This document shows, in pieces, positions 19,773 to 20,765 of a stretch of DNA of 20,765 nt. Positions within the stretch are counted from its first letter, which is position 1. Every line of letters starts with the position of its first letter. The position numbers and the translations under genes are program-made. This DNA comes from Modestobacter sp. GTDB taxonomy: Bacteria; Actinomycetota; Actinomycetes; Mycobacteriales; Geodermatophilaceae. The notes beneath the pieces were generated by a model. The model was given only the letters and a program-made list of their open reading frames with translations. It ran no database searches and was not told where the DNA came from. The DNA lies in NCBI GenBank assembly GCA_025965775.1, contig JAOPWG010000096.1, forward strand, positions 1 to 20,765. The letters are read 5' to 3'.

Positions 19773-20698
19773 CGACGACCACGTCGGCCGTCCCGGCGTG
19801 GGCGGTGACCCGACCGGGCGGGCGCGACACCCTGCTGATGACGGTCGCCGTCCTCGGGGTGTCGTTCTCGGGTCCGCTCACCGCGCTGGTGGCGACGTCC
19901 TTCCTGGCCATCGCGTTCTGGCGGAACGCCGCCGGTGCGGCCCTGCTGCTGCCGGTGCTCCTGCTGCGCGAGCGGGCGACGCTGGCCGGCCTGCGCGCGC
20001 GCCAGCTGGTCAGCTCGGTGGTGGCCGGGCTGTTCCTCGCCGCGCACTTCGCGGCCTGGCTGCCCAGCCTGTCGATGACGACCGTCGCCGCCTCGACCGC
20101 CCTGGTCACCACCACGCCGATCTGGACGGCGCTGGCCGCCCGGTTCTCCGGGATCCGGCTGCCCCGGCCGGTGTGGTGGGGACTGGGGCTGGCAGTGGTC
20201 GGTGCGGCGCTGATCGCCGGTGTCGACGTCACCGTGTCCTGGGAGGCGCTGGCGGGGGACGCGCTGGCGGTGCTGGGCGCGATCTGCGCGGGTGGGTACA
20301 TGCTTGCCGGCTCCCGGGCGCGGGAACGGTTGACGACCTCGGCCTACGCGGTGGTCTGCTACTCGACATGCGCGGCCGCGCTCGCGGTGGCGGCCCTGGT
20401 GGCCGGCGTCCCGCTGGCCGGGTTCAGCGCCCGCGACTGGTGGCTGATCGCGGCGATCACCTTCTGCGCCCAGCTGCTGGGGCACACGCTGCTCAACCTG
20501 GTGCTCTCCACGGTCGGTCCGACCGTGGTCGGGCTGGCGATCCTGCTGGAGGTCCCCGGCGCGCTGCTGGTGGCGCTGGTGCTGCTGCACCAGGCACCTC
20601 CGCTGCTGGCGGTGCCGGGGATGGTCGCCGTCGTCCTGGGGGTGGCGCTGGTCATCCGGTCCAGCAGCTCGCCGACCGTCACCGAACCCGTTCCCTGA
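19769..20698 (+). CDS. EamA/DMT-family transporter
   Basis: A 309-residue protein with about ten membrane helices arranged as two EamA repeats. Recognisable parts are WRNAAGAALLLPVLLLRER in the first repeat, AALVTTTPIW-type sequence (STALVTTTPIWTALAARF), and in the second half SVLNLVLS-like and GLAILLEVPGALLVALVLL segments, where a Glu sits in the membrane. The family exports amino acids, metabolites or drugs. ATG 19769 overlaps the PhzF-family stop in an ATGA, so the transporter may export the product or relieve the substrate of that enzyme. The exact cargo cannot be read from sequence. Confidence 0.9.
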   Translation: MTTTTSAVPAWAVTRPGGRDTLLMTVAVLGVSFSGPLTALVATSFLAIAFWRNAAGAALLLPVLLLRERATLAGLRARQLVSSVVAGLFLAAHFAAWLPSLSMTTVAASTALVTTTPIWTALAARFSGIRLPRPVWWGLGLAVVGAALIAGVDVTVSWEALAGDALAVLGAICAGGYMLAGSRARERLTTSAYAVVCYSTCAAALAVAALVAGVPLAGFSARDWWLIAAITFCAQLLGHTLLNLVLSTVGPTVVGLAILLEVPGALLVALVLLHQAPPLLAVPGMVAVVLGVALVIRSSSSPTVTEPVP

Positions 20699-20743
20699 CC
20701 TGGCTACCGTCGCGGTGGGGGAGCGTCGTCCATCGGGCGTCGC

Positions 20744-20749
20744 TACTCT
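20744..20749 (+). promoter_or_regulatory. candidate -10 box for a gene beyond the window
   Basis: TACTCT fits TANNNT and lies 16 bases from the right edge, after the EamA stop. Another box, TACCGT at 20705-20710, shares the 12-base word GGCTACCGTCGC with the promoter at 18879-18890. Neither can be tied to a start codon within the window. Confidence 0.3.
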
Positions 20750-20765
20750 CCGGTAACCCCATCGA

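Noticed and set aside
1..20765. CRISPR arrays, tRNA or rRNA genes, insertion sequences, integrases
   Set aside because: I found no regularly spaced repeats, no cloverleaf-like or rRNA-like stretches and no transposase or integrase motifs on either strand.

Overview
The window is chromosomal DNA from a very GC-rich actinobacterium. Almost every codon ends in G or C, GTG starts are common, several genes look leaderless, and the left edge carries the actinobacterial order htrA-like protease, tatB, then convergent mrp. A soil or rock-dwelling group such as Geodermatophilaceae is my guess from the protein style, not something I can prove. I see no rRNA, tRNA, CRISPR array, insertion sequence or phage gene.

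Layout. (1) Positions 1-3041: 5'-truncated membrane-anchored HtrA-type protease, tatB, a bidirectional terminator-like structure, and mrp on the minus strand. (2) 3224-4245: azlC-azlD, a branched-chain amino acid exporter pair. (3) 4602-11431: a tightly packed plus-strand unit in which nearly every junction is a 4-bp ATGA or GTGA overlap. It holds a 24-codon leader ORF, a family 2 glycosyltransferase, a Wzx-like flippase continuous in frame with a GT-C/polymerase-like membrane protein, two small membrane proteins, a 35-codon ORF, a CPBP-type membrane protein lacking consensus active-site residues, and a metallophosphoesterase. (4) 11376-13597, minus strand: two overlapping genes for P-loop proteins resembling the HPr kinase C-terminal domain, with no HPr or PTS gene in view. 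(5) 14035-16407: a large secreted protein with PKD, Ig-like and DNRLRE domains. (6) 16500-17015: a small P-loop kinase. (7) 17008-18790, minus strand: a DUF1003 membrane protein and a PRC-barrel/MgtE-N/CBS protein without a channel domain. (8) 18894-20698: a PhzF-family enzyme and an EamA transporter. The last 67 bases look like a promoter for a gene beyond the window.

How the parts may work together. Regions 1 and 7 are normally close neighbours in actinobacteria (in M. tuberculosis, from memory, htrA-tatB...mrp-DUF1003-CBS, Rv1223-Rv1232c). Here about 14 kb lies between them. The core of that insert (4.6-16.4 kb) reads as a surface-polysaccharide or cell-envelope locus: glycosyltransferase, flippase, polymerase-like membrane enzyme, membrane accessory proteins, a phosphoesterase, two HprK-like kinases and a secreted carbohydrate-binding-type protein. 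The best candidate for an undescribed system is this combination, particularly the HprK-like kinase pair convergent with the phosphoesterase and the in-frame flippase/polymerase fusion that keeps its own internal ribosome binding site. The assignment of a shared function is inference from gene order; the individual family calls rest on visible motifs.
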